Below, piece after piece: positions 1-11,414 of a DNA stretch of 64,000 nt. The stretch lies in the NCBI GenBank assembly GCA_963971575.1, contig OZ020622.1:3014279-3078278 (forward strand). Reading direction: 5' to 3'. The first letter of the stretch is position 1. Each line of letters opens with the position of its first letter. A program made the translations under genes and the position numbers. The stretch is from Liopterus haemorrhoidalis. Taxonomy: Eukaryota; Arthropoda; Insecta; Coleoptera; Dytiscidae. The notes under the pieces were generated by a model, which ran no database searches, had not been told where the DNA came from, and worked only from the letters and a program-made list of their open reading frames with translations.

Positions 1-1237
1 CCATTAGGTAATGATATAAATAGTTTTTTTGGATTTCTAGTTGAACTAATTGTGCACATCGGTACTGAACAATATTTTCGATAATGTTTCGAAGTATTGG
101 GGCCTGGATATTCCATATTTTAATATAAAATTTAATTCGGTAAACATGTATAAATTGTTTTTATAGAATTAAACTTTATTTTAATTAAAATCACTCTCCT
201 TTACATAACCTATAAAAGTTACACAAACAAATAATTCACAACAGACTATGTTCGCTGCATAAACAACCGTTCGCTGGATTGGCTAGTAGTCTCATGCGTC
301 AGTTAGAAAGGACTATGACGTCACACGTCGTTTTCGCGCGCTACATACATTTTTGATTTTTTAAAGCCTTCAAATTAAAAAAAAAAAAATTAAAAACTGT
401 TTTTTATGTTTATATACAACAAGAGGAATATAATAAAAAAATAAAAAAAAATCATGCCTATCCCCTATTGTTGGAATTATATTTTCATTCTATGTGTCAT
501 GTATACGAAACCTTTATTTAATAACATTAATCGTTGATTAAGTAAAATGTAGACTTTAATTCAAACGCCCTTATTCCCGTCATCTAAGAATCTAAGCAAC
601 CGACTGGCGGACCTTTAGGGTTTCAGACTTGATTCCGCTCGCAAGTATTGGAACCCAGAAGGGCCTTTCAAAGTAGGTACCATGTAGTACAATGAGTGTA
701 CTAAAATTCATTCAGTGAACGGTGACGTTTCTATAGATCCTAGAAATGCCCCCACACTTTAAAATTATTTTTGCGGACTTAAAAGAATTTGGTCATTTCC
801 AGGATATGAATATTAGACCTAATCTTCTTTTCCGTACGATCAATCACTTCCAGAGTGTTGAAACTATAAAGAATATCCATGTCCAAACATTATCATCTTA
901 GCAATGGGTGGTATACCAATTCATTCTCTTTTTTATCCATCTTCTTTAATTTTTTTGTTTATATTCTTCTATTTCGTGACTTAAAACAACAAAACAGCAG
1001 ACCAACTGTCTAGCAGAGTTTTATGTAAATTTTTTGTCTAGTTTTTTTTTATCAATGACCTCGCGTATAGTTTTTTATAACTGTTTTTCTAGTTAATAAT
1101 ATGTAATAGAAAATATTAATCACTATAGTTTTTATAGCAACCATGTGTTCAAAATTTACTGAGTGGATTTTAAGACATGGCTAAGATATATAAACACTGA
1201 AATAGACATTGTATTAGATTCATTTCCTCTGTGTAGA
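1..1237. other. AT-rich stretch without recognised gene
   Basis: No open frame or conserved motif was recognised. Around 485-512 a short piece (attccaac-like segment, then catgtatacgaaacc) resembles sequence found inside the 0.9-kb repeat near 27.34 and 51.72 kb, so the stretch probably contains decayed copies of the same repeat. Long A and T runs occur near 378-450. Confidence 0.5.
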
Positions 1238-1330
1238 CAAGTGTTTCTCAACCTTTTTACCTATGCGGATCCTTTAAATAATATTCATATCTCAGGAATA
1301 CATAAATATTATTATATAATATTATTAATA
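1238..1330. mobile_element. hAT-like element end, probable
   Basis: The segment starts gtgtttctcaacctttttac followed by a short GC-richer stretch (atgcggatcc). This layout is common at the ends of short hAT elements. A similar inverted end (ggttgagaaacgttgctct) lies at 14061-14079, directly right of the second mariner copy. The other end of this element was not found, so the call rests on the terminal motif only. Confidence 0.3.
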
Positions 1331-1332
1331 TA

Positions 1333-2633
1333 CAAGGTGTCTCAAAAGAAATTTTATATTTAGTGGATCGATTAAAAAAAAAGTAAGCCGTATATAGAAA
1401 AAATGTTTATTAATTATTAAAATACACTTTTTGGGGATTTATTTCTTAAAAATAATATCGTCTAAATGTAGACCCTCGCGTTCTCGGCACTCATTTAATC
1501 GAACAGTAAAATTACTTATGACATCTCGGCAGGTGGACTCAGGGATGGCTGCCATTTCGTGACGGATATTTTCTTTCAAATGCGCCAGTGAAGTCGGTTT
1601 ATTGGCGTAAACTTTAGATTTAAGATAACCCCATAGGAAAAAGTCCATAGGGGTTAAATCTGAACTGCGTGGAGGCCAATTTATGTCACCTCTCCGGGAG
1701 ATCAATTTGCCTGAGAAAACACGTGGCAGAGACATATTGGACATGTGTGAAGTTGTTCCGTCCTGTTGGAACCATGTTCTTTGGTTATAGCCAGGAAAGT
1801 TTTGCAGTTCAGGTACCAAGAAGTTGTCTAACATCTCCACATAACGCTCTGAATTCACTGTAACTGCACGCCCCCTTTCGTCTTCAAAAAAGTAAGGGCC
1901 GATAATTCCTCGCGCCGACATCGCAGCCCATACGGTCACTTTAGGCGAATGTAGGGGTTTCTGATGTTTGCGTTTCGGATTCGCTGCACTCCAGTAGCGG
2001 CAGTTCTGCTTATTTACGTGGCCATTAAGATGAAAATGAGCTTCATCCGAAAACAAAATGTTGGTAAACGTTGAAAATCGCTCAATCACCTGATTTACGA
2101 AATTAAGCCTCTGACTGGCATCTTGGGGCTTTAATTCTTGAACCAATTGAATTTTGTAGGGGTGCAGCTTTAGGTCTTTGTGCATAATGCGATGTAATGA
2201 TGATCTATGCACATTTAAAACACTTGCGCGCTTCCGAATTGAAAGGTTCGGGTCGCCACGAACAGACTGATTAACATTCTCCACGTTTTCTACCGTTCTT
2301 GATGACCTAGGTCGCCCGGATTTTGATTTATCCAGCGTTGTACCAGTCTCTTCAAACTTTTTAATCCAATGTCGAATGAGAGGAATGCTTGGCGCATCAT
2401 TTAAGTGGCGAAAACCTCGAATACTGCAGAATTTTCTACGCGCTACAGTCGCCGAATCACCGTTTTTGTAAAACTCTTGCACGCATAACGCGCGGTCTGT
2501 TCCCGAGAAACGCTCCATAGCGACTGAATTCCCAAGAGCCAGGCTACCGATTGACATAACCCCTGCGCCTCTCGGATACGTTGCGTTCACGCAGTAAGCT
2601 AAATAAATATAAAATTTCTTTTGAGACACCTTG
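1333..2633 (-). mobile_element. Mariner-type (DD41 group) transposon, copy 1
   Basis: A 1301-bp element flanked by TA on both sides (1331-1332 and 2634-2635). Its terminal inverted repeats begin caaggtgtctcaaaagaaat and run for about 30 bp. It carries one long open reading frame on the minus strand. It is nearly identical to the element at 12670-13976 and lies in the opposite orientation. Intact ends, TA target duplication and an open frame point to a fairly recent insertion. Confidence 0.9.
1439..2557 (-). CDS. Mariner-type transposase, DD41D, 3-residue deletion
   Basis: A 372-residue transposase that would cut and paste the surrounding element. The frame is open further upstream through the inverted repeat, so the ATG at 2557 (MSIGSLALGN) was chosen because it lies inside the element; a second candidate is the ATG at 2518 (MERFSG). 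The N-terminal part holds helix-turn-helix-like DNA-binding sequence ending in SGRPRSSRTVENV. The catalytic core shows ILFSDEAHF (first Asp), WFQQDG (second Asp) and DLTPMDFFLWG (third residue Asp). Relative to the copy at 12746 it lacks three residues (REI) between the second and third catalytic positions, which shortens that spacing to 38 and may disable it. The spacing of 41 in the other copy places the family next to rosa-type (DD41D) elements. Confidence 0.85.
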   Translation of the reverse strand: MSIGSLALGNSVAMERFSGTDRALCVQEFYKNGDSATVARRKFCSIRGFRHLNDAPSIPLIRHWIKKFEETGTTLDKSKSGRPRSSRTVENVENVNQSVRGDPNLSIRKRASVLNVHRSSLHRIMHKDLKLHPYKIQLVQELKPQDASQRLNFVNQVIERFSTFTNILFSDEAHFHLNGHVNKQNCRYWSAANPKRKHQKPLHSPKVTVWAAMSARGIIGPYFFEDERGRAVTVNSERYVEMLDNFLVPELQNFPGYNQRTWFQQDGTTSHMSNMSLPRVFSGKLISRRGDINWPPRSSDLTPMDFFLWGYLKSKVYANKPTSLAHLKENIRHEMAAIPESTCRDVISNFTVRLNECREREGLHLDDIIFKK

Positions 2634-2985
2634 TATTTCTTTCTCAATATATAATACCGTACCATATTCCACAAAAATATTTCAAGTGTAAAATTATAAC
2701 TTCACATCCATTTTTAAATAATCCATTAAATTAAATGTTTATTTAAGCTTAAAAATTGCAAAAATTTGCTTTCTACTGTTGGTACATACCTCTCAATTCA
2801 GTTGTTTCTCATGCCATTAGTTCTGGGGTCATAGGTCATCTTAATACACGGCTTAAGTGTCATTGGTACAAGAAAAGCAATGTTAAAATCATTGTGCATT
2901 ATGCACTTGGATGGGATAACCGTGTTAAGCAAAATGTATTTACTATATTTGGAATATTTTTATTAATATAAAAGTTTTAGAATTT
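2634..2985. other. No recognised feature
   Basis: Plain AT-rich sequence between the mariner element and the 190-bp tandem repeat. The one short open frame at 2756-2971 has no recognisable similarity and no gene-like context. Confidence 0.5.
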
Positions 2986-3605
2986 TCAGGTTTGTGTCTT
3001 GATGTACTGTTGAAGTCTCTAAGAGTGGTTGCACATTTTTGTTCATAACTTTTGTAAGAAAAAAGATATTTTAAATTTTCAAAAAACATTTAAAAGAAGA
3101 AGAATTGGAGAATATTTGATGAAAAATTAAGATTTTTATTTTTAATTTTAGGTACTTAAATTTTATATTTAATTTTGACTACCTAAATTATAAATATGAA
3201 GCTGGTCATCAAAAGTGATTACAAATTTTTGTCGATAACTTTTGAAAGAAAAAAGATATTTTAAATTTTAAAAAAACATTTAAAAGAAGAAGAATTGGAG
3301 AATATTTGATGAAAAATTCAGATTTTAATTTTTAATTTTAGGTGCTTAAATTTTATATTTAATTTTGACTACCTAAATTATAAATATGAAGCAGGTCATC
3401 AAAAGTGATTACAAATTTTTATCGATAACTTTCGAAAGAAAAAAGATATTTTAAATTTTCAAAAAACATTTAAAAGAAGAAGAATTGGAAAATATTTGAT
3501 GAAAAATTCAGATTTTTATTTTTAATTTTATGGCTTAAATTTTATATTTAATTTTGACTATCTAAATTATAATTATGAAGCAAATAGGTCATCAAAAGTG
3601 ACAAT
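2986..3605. repeat. 190-bp tandem repeat, about three units
   Basis: The landmark aagaaaaaagatattttaaa recurs at 3056, 3246 and 3436, giving a period of 190 bp. Each unit also contains aagaagaagaattgga and tttaattttgacta. The array opens with a motif of the type gtgtcttgatgtactgttga. That opening motif recurs elsewhere (35.2, 36.25, 43.7-44.1, 46.0, 61.25-62.15 kb), so this array belongs to a dispersed satellite-like family. Confidence 0.85.
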
Positions 3606-3664
3606 TTTTTTTGTCCATTCAGGAGTAATATGGTCAGTATTACGTCTATTTTTTAGCGTACACA

Positions 3665-3699
<35 letters not shown>

Positions 3700-4230
3700 T
3701 TTATTTCATGCTAGACATCTTACGACGTTTACATTTGTCAGTACATATAAGATAATTTAATTAAACAAAAGTAGAAAAACATTTGAAAACATAGAAAAAT
3801 GAAAATAATTATGATAGATAAGAGAAAAAATATATGTATATATAAAATTAACAAAGGTAGAAAAACAGTTTACATGTTAGGTGTACTTATTGAAATTAAT
3901 TTTGAAAAATTCGTCCGAATTGTAGAGACAATTCTCAATAAGAATTTTTTTAATATTGAACTTAAATAATCTAACTGACAAATTTTTTAAAGAGACTGGT
4001 AGGTAGTTAAAGAAAGTGGCTGCCAAAAAAATACCATTCCTAGATTTAGACAATCTAAGTCTTGGTAGTCTGATGTTGCCAGCAGAGCGAACATTGTAAA
4101 CATGTTTAGAGGATACGGTTACAAATTTGTTCGGGTTTTCTTTAACGTATACCAGACAAACATAAACAAATAAACTATAGAAAGACAAAATGCTGCATTT
4201 AAAAAGACACATACAGTTTATAGTCGGTTG
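3665..4230 (-). mobile_element. LINE 3' end, reverse transcriptase C-terminal remnant
   Basis: A minus-strand frame (3877-4212) encodes the tail of a non-LTR retrotransposon polyprotein, with NIRLPRLRLSKSRNG, FFNYLPVSLKNL and FKFNIKKILIENC. These match the usual end of Jockey/CR1-type ORF2 in layout. Downstream on the minus strand the element ends in an (ATT)n tail, seen as (aat)n at 3668-3700. It is 5'-truncated and carries no reverse transcriptase catalytic box, so it is a dead 3' fragment. Confidence 0.75.
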
Positions 4231-5343
4231 AGAACGACTAAGCAGAACCGGTAATTTGTATAAATATTTTTACACAAATTATTTGATATAAGCAGGAGTT
4301 GAAGTCACTCCCGTGGCCTTACTTAGCAGTTAAGCAGCAAGTACAAGGGATTTAACGCTTTCAGCCACAGGCTTGCTCTTCAAAATCTATTACCGCTTAA
4401 AATTGGAATTAGTCTGTATCCAGAGATTTAACTAGTGATTTAAAAATAACCTTTGTGGGAAAAAGGGAGTATTTAATTTTCTATGTGTTTAAAATGATAT
4501 TTAATAAAGCTAATAACATATAAATTGTTTTAAAATGAATGAATGAAAAAGATTGTAATTTTTTCTCTTATGAACATCTGGTCATAATAGAATGTAAACA
4601 TCCTGACATTAGAAGACGGAAGATTAAGCATTAGTGTCCGTTAAATAAATGGAATTATCAAAGAACAACAATAATTCTGTAGCTCAGCATATTACTTAAC
4701 TCAAATTACTACTTAACTTAGCAATTACTTAAGTCTGTGTTGCGAGACCGGGTTTTTGACTCTAACACGAGCTAATACTTTAACCAATTACATTTTAATG
4801 TATCACTCCGTATTATTTCCCGGATAGAAATATGTTCTACATTAATAAGTAATAATTAACGTTCGGATATACTTATGCTTTGAACTTGTTTCAATATGGT
4901 CCCATATGCTTAATTTTTAAATGTATAATTTCCACCTTTACTCAGAGTTACGAAGTCGGAGTCGGAGTTGAAGCTTTTTGGAGGAATCAGTAGTCGGAGT
5001 CCATATTCGGAAAGACTAATTTAAGTTAATTTAAGACATTTTTTATCAAGGATGAGTACAAACCGAAAACCGAAATGGAAATGGGCTATCTAGCTAAAAC
5101 AACAGACGACAGATATACCAAATGGATTCTCGACTTCTGAATTAAAATGGATGCTTTCTGAATTACAAATAACTAATCTAAATTACAATTCGTACGTTTT
5201 CTGACCGGGTGACAATTTATTGATCTGAATTACATTTGAAGTTTTCTAAATTACAGCTGGAAAAGCTGAAATAGTATTTCAATTACATTAAAAGTATTTG
5301 AAATAATTTTTATCAGAGATAAGTATTTGCTATTTTAAATACT
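4231..5343. other. No recognised gene
   Basis: No open frame or motif recognised. Around 4945-5000 there is a short imperfect repeat of the form gtcggagt. Nothing else stands out. Confidence 0.45.
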
Positions 5344-5584
5344 GCCAACGGAGTGGCCGAGCGCATTAAGTCGTGCGGTTTTAGACTGTTAGAAACAGGC
5401 GGCCGGTGGTTCGAGCCTGCTTCGTTGGTGATATTATTCGGGCGAGAATAATGTTTTCATTACTCTTATTTTCACAATCATTCACCCCTCATCCAGGTGT
5501 AAGAGCTCGCCCTCTGGCATCGGCAATTAGCCTCGTTGCAGAAATAAAGGCCGATGTAAAATAAATAATATAATAATAATATTT
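5344..5584 (+). mobile_element. tRNA-derived SINE, family 1, full-length
   Basis: The 5' part is tRNA-like: a box A type sequence (gagtggccgagcgcattaag) and a box B type sequence (ggttcgagcct), with ccaacg and cgttgg able to pair as an acceptor stem. The body of about 150 bp contains attattcgggcgagaataat and ctggcatcggcaattagcct, and ends in an A-rich tail with ATA repeats. A 5'-truncated copy of the same body lies at 44901-45061, which shows the family is dispersed. The box A form suggests derivation from a Ser- or Leu-type tRNA. Confidence 0.8.
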
Positions 5585-5602
5585 TAATTACTTTGATTGG
5601 TA

Positions 5603-6499
5603 AAGGTTGATATAAATTGGACTCTGACATTTGAATTGCGCGCCATTTCCGTTCAGGGAATTTTGGAAGTTTGTATTTTTACAGTTGGTATCTAAACACA
5701 TTGCAAATTTATCATGGCACCGTATACTGTGCAGCAACGCATAAATATCGTGCAAGTTTATTATGAAAACAGGCGAAAAATCATATGGAGCGATAAAGAT
5801 CATTTTCTTTTGAATGGGTTTGTTTATCCCCAAAATTGTCGCATATGGGGTAGTGAAAATCCACATGCTATTCAAGAAAAACCAATGCATCCACAAAAAT
5901 GCACTGTTTGGTGTGCATTATAGGCTGGAGGAATCATTGGCCCGTAATATTTTGAGGACGAAGCTGATAACGCTGTTACTGTTAATGGTGTACGCTATCG
6001 CAAGATGCTAAACAACTTTTTTTTCAATGAAACCAACGATTTGAACTTAAATGACATGTGGTTTCAACAGGATGGAGCCACATGACACACAGCACGTGAA
6101 ACAGTCACTTTACTTCAAACCAAATTTCCTGGTCATGTTTTCTCTCAGAGGGGAGACATCAATTAGCGAGGTCTTGCGATCTAACCCCATTAGAGTTTTT
6201 TCTCTGGGGCTATTTGAAGGAAAGGGTCTATGTCAACAAGACTGCTATGATTCCAGAACTAAAAGAGAACATCAGACGTGCAATTGCTGAAATCGAACCG
6301 CATTTATTGAAAACGATTACGGAAAACTTCGCTAAAAGAATGGTATCATGTCAGCGGAGTCGTGGAGGGCATTTGGCCGACATCATATTTCATAAATAAT
6401 TGCCAAGTCTGTACTTTACTCTAATAACAATAAAATTCGGATTTTTCCAATATGTTGTGTTCAAAAAACAAATCCTAGAGTCTGGATTGGATCACCCTT
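5603..6499 (+). pseudogene. Degenerate, internally deleted mariner relative
   Basis: An 897-bp element between TA dinucleotides (5601-5602 and 6500-6501). Its ends share imperfect inverted repeats starting aaaggttgatataaa and, at the other end, aaagggtgatccaat. Coding remnants on the plus strand include YTVQQRINIVQVYYEN, which jumps directly to IIWSDKDHFLLNG; most of the DNA-binding region is deleted. Further pieces are FEDEADNAVTVNG in another frame, WFQQDGA followed by a stop codon, LTPLEFFLWGYLKE, and the C-terminal RSRGGHLADIIFHK. Several frameshifts and stops make it inactive. The catalytic pattern (D, D, E) and FFLWG motif put it near the DD41 family of copies 1 and 2. Confidence 0.8.
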
Positions 6500-6501
6500 T
6501 A

Positions 6502-7020
6502 TTTGGTATTTGAAATACTTTTACTGAGTATATGGCAAAGCTTTGCTAACACTTATAATGTTAAAATAAGTTATAACAGCAGTTGTAGTCATAAGCACGA
6601 CAAGTTATTTTTTTTTTCTAAGCTCAGATACAACTGTGTTTAAATTGTTTAATTCCTAACCAAACCGGTAACAATAAAGTAGACAAAAACCTGATTTTCA
6701 CCTGTTATCACGGTCTGCAGCTGACCGTTACCTATAATACATCCTGAACTTGACCCATGACCTAACGCATTGACATTAGCTTGTTATTATTTCAATTTAT
6801 CACCACTTCTTTGAGTTCTTCCGTTAGTTCCTCAATACAGATACACCATCTATATTCACGATTCTTATAATTATATGTTTAAAATGTTGGAATTTTGTTT
6901 TTCACAAGAAATTTATGAAAATGTTTATCTATTTTAACTGTTCTTTATGCTGATTTGTGATTTTTATTAAGATAGAAACATTTTTATTGGTTTTGTATTT
7001 ATGAATTTTGGGTGGTCAAA
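6502..7020. other. No recognised feature
   Basis: AT-rich sequence with no open frame, repeat or motif that I can support. Confidence 0.5.
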
Positions 7021-7024
7021 ATTA

Positions 7025-7290
7025 AAACATTATTTTAAGCACCTAAATATTTAAATAAAAATTCAAATTTACAACCAAAGATACCCCAATTTCTCTTCTT
7101 TTAAACCTTTTTTGAAAATTTAAAATATGTTTTTTCTTTCAAAAGTTATCGACCAAAATGTGTTATCACTTTTGGTAACTTATTGGCTTCATGCTTATAA
7201 TTTATATAGTCAAAATTTAGTATAAAATTTAAGCACCTAAAGCAAAAATAAAATTCTGATTTTCTCGAAAGACATGGTTCAATTCTTTTT
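7025..7290 (-). repeat. Diverged single unit of the 190-bp repeat
   Basis: Read on the minus strand this segment contains the unit order of the 2986-3605 array: cataagttatc-like start, ttttgaaagaaaaaacatat, aagaagagaaattgg and the ctaaattataa-type end. Divergence is clear but order and spacing are kept. Confidence 0.6.
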
Positions 7291-8581
7291 CTTTCTAAGT
7301 ATAGGTTTGTCATTACCTTCCGAAACTAACTTTTTATAAACGTTCAGTATCAGAACCTTGCAATCTTCTGAAAAGTGACATTTTTCTTTAGTAGCCACGT
7401 CCACATTTTCCCATTCCACGTCAACGTCCACATTTTCGCACTACAAATCACTTTGCACAGATTCACTATTTTCACTACAGAAATTAGGAATTTCTTCAAA
7501 ATCAAATGGTCGCCAAAGAGCCATATTTTTAATGTATGCACGCTATGAACGTTGATAATTATCTAACAAATAAGTATAACAACCCCTAAAATTTAGAAAC
7601 AATTATAAATTTGGAAAATATCCTTAATAGTTTTTAAGAAACTTCAATTGAAGTGTTACATCTATTCGATTTAAATTTAAAATTCCCTTAATACCTCTTA
7701 TATTCTTTTATAGGTACGACGAGTCTTGGGGTTACTGCCAAAAACCCATGACAGCATTGTTAAACTTTTTAACAAGAGTGGCAATTTAATTTTGGAAATA
7801 CTATACTGTGTGTTTAATAATAACTTGTGTTTAATAACTTAATATGTGAGGCACAAGTTAAAGAAGTACATAACCTTCTCTTTACTCTGTTTTTAATACC
7901 TCTATAAAATATAAGGTGCTAATAGCTTAAGATGTAACCTGAGGCACTGTATTGAATGACTATTTTATGGTTCATATTTAATAATTTATTATTACAAAAA
8001 TTATAGCAATTAACGTTGGCGCTTGGAAGAATGCAGTAATAAATATTCTTTTATAAAAAAAAAAATATAAATAAAACGCTTGTATCCAAGAATGTGGAGT
8101 ATGTATGTACCACTAGATGACAGGTTGTAGAGACCAGTATCCAGTTTACCACTCTTCAATGAAGATCTGGAATTATTTTTATTTATACTATTATTAAATG
8201 TAATATTACAAGAAAGAATTTCTTGGAATATACTCTGTTATACTTACAACTGGAGAGCGAATCTTTAGACACTGCTAAGAAATTAAAAGCAACAAGTTTA
8301 ATTTCTTGGTTCTCTAGGAGTTGTTCCACAAATAAAAGGATATTAAGCGTAAGCTAAAGGAACCTGGATATTTTTCAGTTGGCAAAATTTAGTTTTTCTC
8401 AGAAATGTATGATATTCTTTATCTAGTGAAACAATCTACCCCTTCCTCCGTAACATTACTTCTAAACACATTAATTTGTAAGACATAGGATAGGCCTAGG
8501 GGCTCCGTCATAGAAATTGATTCAGTGGAAAGAAATTGATTAAAAAAGGGCTCTGTAAGTAAAAAAGAATGGGAACCACTG
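7291..8581. other. No recognised gene
   Basis: No coding frame, RNA gene or element end was recognised. The 7350-7541 frame on the minus strand has no similarity I can name. Confidence 0.45.
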
Positions 8582-9660
8582 GTCTAGAGAAAAATTGGGG
8601 CTTTAATCGTTTAAAAGGTTTGAGATAATGACAATTTTTTGAATGGCATTATTTACATTATTTGTTACAATTGTAAAATAAAAAAAAACACAACTCAAAA
8701 ATGGTTAAAGATAGCGACCAGCGGTTGAAATTTTTGGATTTCTTGTTGTTTATTTAGTCTAGAAAAAAATTGGGGCTTTAATCGTTTAAATCGTTTTGAG
8801 ATAATGACAATTTTTTGAATGACATTATTTACATTATTTGTGAAAATTGTAAAATAAAAAAAATCACAACTCAAAAATGGTTAAAGATAGCGACCAGCGG
8901 TTGAAATTTTTGGATTCCTTGTAGTTTATTTAGTCTAGAAAAAAATTGGGGCTTTAATCGTTTAATGCGTTTTGAGATTGTGACAATTTTTTTTATGGCA
9001 TAATTTATATTATTTGTGAAAATTGTAAAATAAAAAAATCACAACTCAAAAATGGTTAGAGATAGCGACCAGTGGTTGAAATTTTTTGATTCCTTGTAGT
9101 TTATTTAGTCTAGAAAAAAATTGGGGCTTTAATCGTTTAATGCGTTTTGAGATTGTGACATTTTATTTTATGGCATAATTTATATTATTTGTGAAAATTG
9201 TAAAATAAAAAAAATCACAACTCAAAAATGGTTAGAGATAGCGACCAGCGGTTGAAATTTTTGGACTCCTTGTAGTTTATTTAGTCTAGAAAAAAATTGG
9301 GGCTTTAATCGTTTAATGCGTTTTGAGATTTTTTTTTTTTATGGCATAATTTATATTATTTGTGAAAATTGTAAAATAAAAAAAATCACAACTCAAAAAT
9401 GGTTAGAGATAGCGACCAGAGGTTGAAATTTTTTGATTCCTTGTAGTTTATTTAGTCTAGAAAAAAATTGGGGCTTTAATCGTTTAATGAGTTTTGAGAT
9501 TGTGACAATTTTTTTTATGGCATAATTTATATTATTTGTGAAAATTGTAAAATAAAAAAAATCACAACTCAAAAATGGTTAGAGATAGCGACCAGTGGTT
9601 GAAATTTTTGGATTCCTTGTAGTTTATTTAGTCTAGAAAAAAAATTGGGGCTTTAATCGG
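8582..9660. repeat. 175-bp tandem satellite, six units plus a partial
   Basis: The landmark gtctag followed by aaaaattggggctttaatcg starts at 8582, 8757, 8933, 9108, 9284, 9455 and 9631. The steps are 175, 176, 175, 176, 171 and 176 bp. Each unit also contains cacaactcaaaaatggtta and gatagcgaccag. The array stops inside the seventh unit at about 9660. Diverged units of the same family occur at 40.98-42.26 kb and 53.63-53.77 kb. Confidence 0.93.
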
Positions 9661-9760
9661 GCCTACCGAAGTCTATATACAAATATTTCCATTCTATTTA
9701 AAATAATAGAGGGTCCATTTTAATTTTACCGCCCAGGGCCCCCAAGCTACGTTCAACTTT
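9661..9760 (+). repeat. Short dispersed repeat
   Basis: The sequence tttccattctatttaaaata, then atagagggtcc and ccgcccagggcccccaagc, recurs almost unchanged at 15558-15622. It is probably one end of an unidentified transposon. Here it directly interrupts the last 175-bp satellite unit. Confidence 0.65.
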
Positions 9761-10891
9761 GTAAAACTGTTGATTATTATTTTGTAAATAAATGGTCGCC
9801 ATTTTGAAATGATTAACATAAAAATATGACTTTTTTGTGTCATTGTAAAGCTAATTTAATGTACTTTTAGGAAAAAAATATAAAATTATCGATTCCCTAT
9901 GCTAGATCAAAAGTTGACATCATTTCCGGTGAAACCGGAAGTGCCTCAGAATTCTTATAGTAACCTTTAGATGGGCCTTTTTTGTCTAGTTTAACTTTTG
10001 TTCTGAAGATTTTTTGTATCTTTACAAATAAAGGAGATTTTCGGGGTGCCCCGTTTCAAACAAAAACCCTGTATATAAAAATTTGAGTTTTCTGTCAAAC
10101 ATAATCAAATTTTGAGATTTTATTTGAACTCTGGTCCTCTACACGTTGGAAAAATATTTATTTTTAATTCTAATCAAAAAAATATTTGTAATCGTTTAAA
10201 TTTGGTTATAAAAAATGATCTGTATTTCTTTTTTGACAGTATTAATGAACGTAAAATTTTATCTATAAAAAAATGTATCTTATTTTATATTTTGATCGAT
10301 CATTGGATCATAGATCTTGTGATATAGATCTTGATCATCGATCATATAATGTTAGCAAGTTGTCGATCGTATTTGTGGTAATAAGATCGACTTTGCGCTT
10401 CAACTATATTATCATAATGCTATGTTATTTAGTAATATTTTTATTTTGTGTTCCATCACACCGCTGAATTTAACTGCAAATTATATACTTTTGTTTGAAA
10501 TTAGAGGATTATTTATTGAGTTGTAAGTGTGAGTAAACGTACACAATTTTTCTAAAAGCACTCTTAGATCCTTCATTAAGTCGTAAAAGTTATGACGCGG
10601 GATTTTTAAATTTTGCTCATTGAATTCTGAGAAAATGTCTTCATTTCTATGCAGTATATAATTATCTCTTAAACACTATTTAAATTATTTATTCTCTTTC
10701 CCTCTCTCTCTCTCTCCCTCTCTTTCTCTTTCTTCATGAGATAGTTACAAGAAAGTGAAGAAGCCTCAAATAAAAAATGCGTGTAGTACCTTTACTTTTT
10801 TCAAAATAAATCTTGAATAAAAACAGATAATAATTTTTTTTAACTCCGTTAGAAAGAAGAAAGTTTGGGCTATCTTTTGGTATAAGCATAA
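9761..10891. other. Non-coding stretch with GATC cluster and CT microsatellite
   Basis: No gene recognised. Nine GATC tetranucleotides fall within about 100 bp at 10293-10390, which also holds small palindromes such as tgatcatcgatca. A pyrimidine microsatellite (CTCTCT with interruptions) spans 10691-10735. A short frame at 10417-10467 looks signal-peptide-like but lacks a good splice donor. Confidence 0.5.
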
Positions 10892-11414
10892 TTTTTACCG
10901 ACCTCCAACATATAAAATAAAGGAGGTATTGTGATCATACCAATTTTGACATTTCGAGATTTCGATGGATCTCCACGAATTGAGGTCCCTACATAACGTT
11001 TTGACTATCTTTAGCATGATGTCTATCGGTCTGTCTGTCCGTCCGTCTGTCTGTCCGTCTGTCTGTCCGTCTGTCGGTCTGTCTGTCTGTCTGTTTGTCT
11101 GTCGGTCCGTGTACACGTGCAGAGCAAATTCATCTAAAAGGATTTATATGAAACTTCATATTTAAGCTTTTGATATCAATGGCAGTTGATCAACTTTTGA
11201 TAAAAATCAGAACTAGAAATGGTAGTTTACTCGTGTCGGTTTTAAGATTTTTGCAAATATTGCACAACAGAGAAATAAATCAAAAATAATTATGTAACAA
11301 AAGTTGCTATAAAAGCAATAGCTAATAACTTTTATTCGAGACATTTTTTGATAAAGCAGCATAAATTAAACAAGTACTTTATGATAGCGGAGGTCCTGTG
11401 GTGGCCACAGCTGA
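10892..11414 (+). mobile_element. Helentron-like non-autonomous element, copy 1
   Basis: Starts after a T run with accgacctccaacatat, followed by a conserved leader (ggaggtattgtgatcatacc), then a GTCT/GTCC microsatellite (about 11027-11105), a conserved 3' half, and a terminal block with hairpin ctgtggtggccacag followed by ctga. Subterminal inverted repeats (accgacc...ccaac at the left, gcggaggtcc at the right) and a (GTCY)n tract fit the mini-me/DINE-1/HINE type of Helentron-derived element. No coding capacity is present. Confidence 0.65.

Noticed and set aside
5344..5430. A functional tRNA gene
   Set aside because: The stems are only partly paired, and the tRNA-like part is fused to a SINE body that recurs without it at 44901, so it is a retroposon head.
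8577..9660. CRISPR-like array
   Set aside because: Units are contiguous 175-bp satellite monomers without unique spacers, in an insect nuclear context.
10417..10467. Short frame MLCYLVIFLFCVPSHR as a candidate signal-peptide exon for the plus-strand ZP gene
   Set aside because: The hydrophobic run is suggestive, but the only nearby donor (gtgttcc) is poor and the surroundings look repeat-derived; no phase-0 junction to 18465 can be defended.
10895..11165. Cysteine/valine- or threonine/aspartate-rich repeat proteins over the GTCT tracts (also 14498-14773 and 57136-57369)
   Set aside because: They are translations of the microsatellite inside mobile elements and contain no domain.
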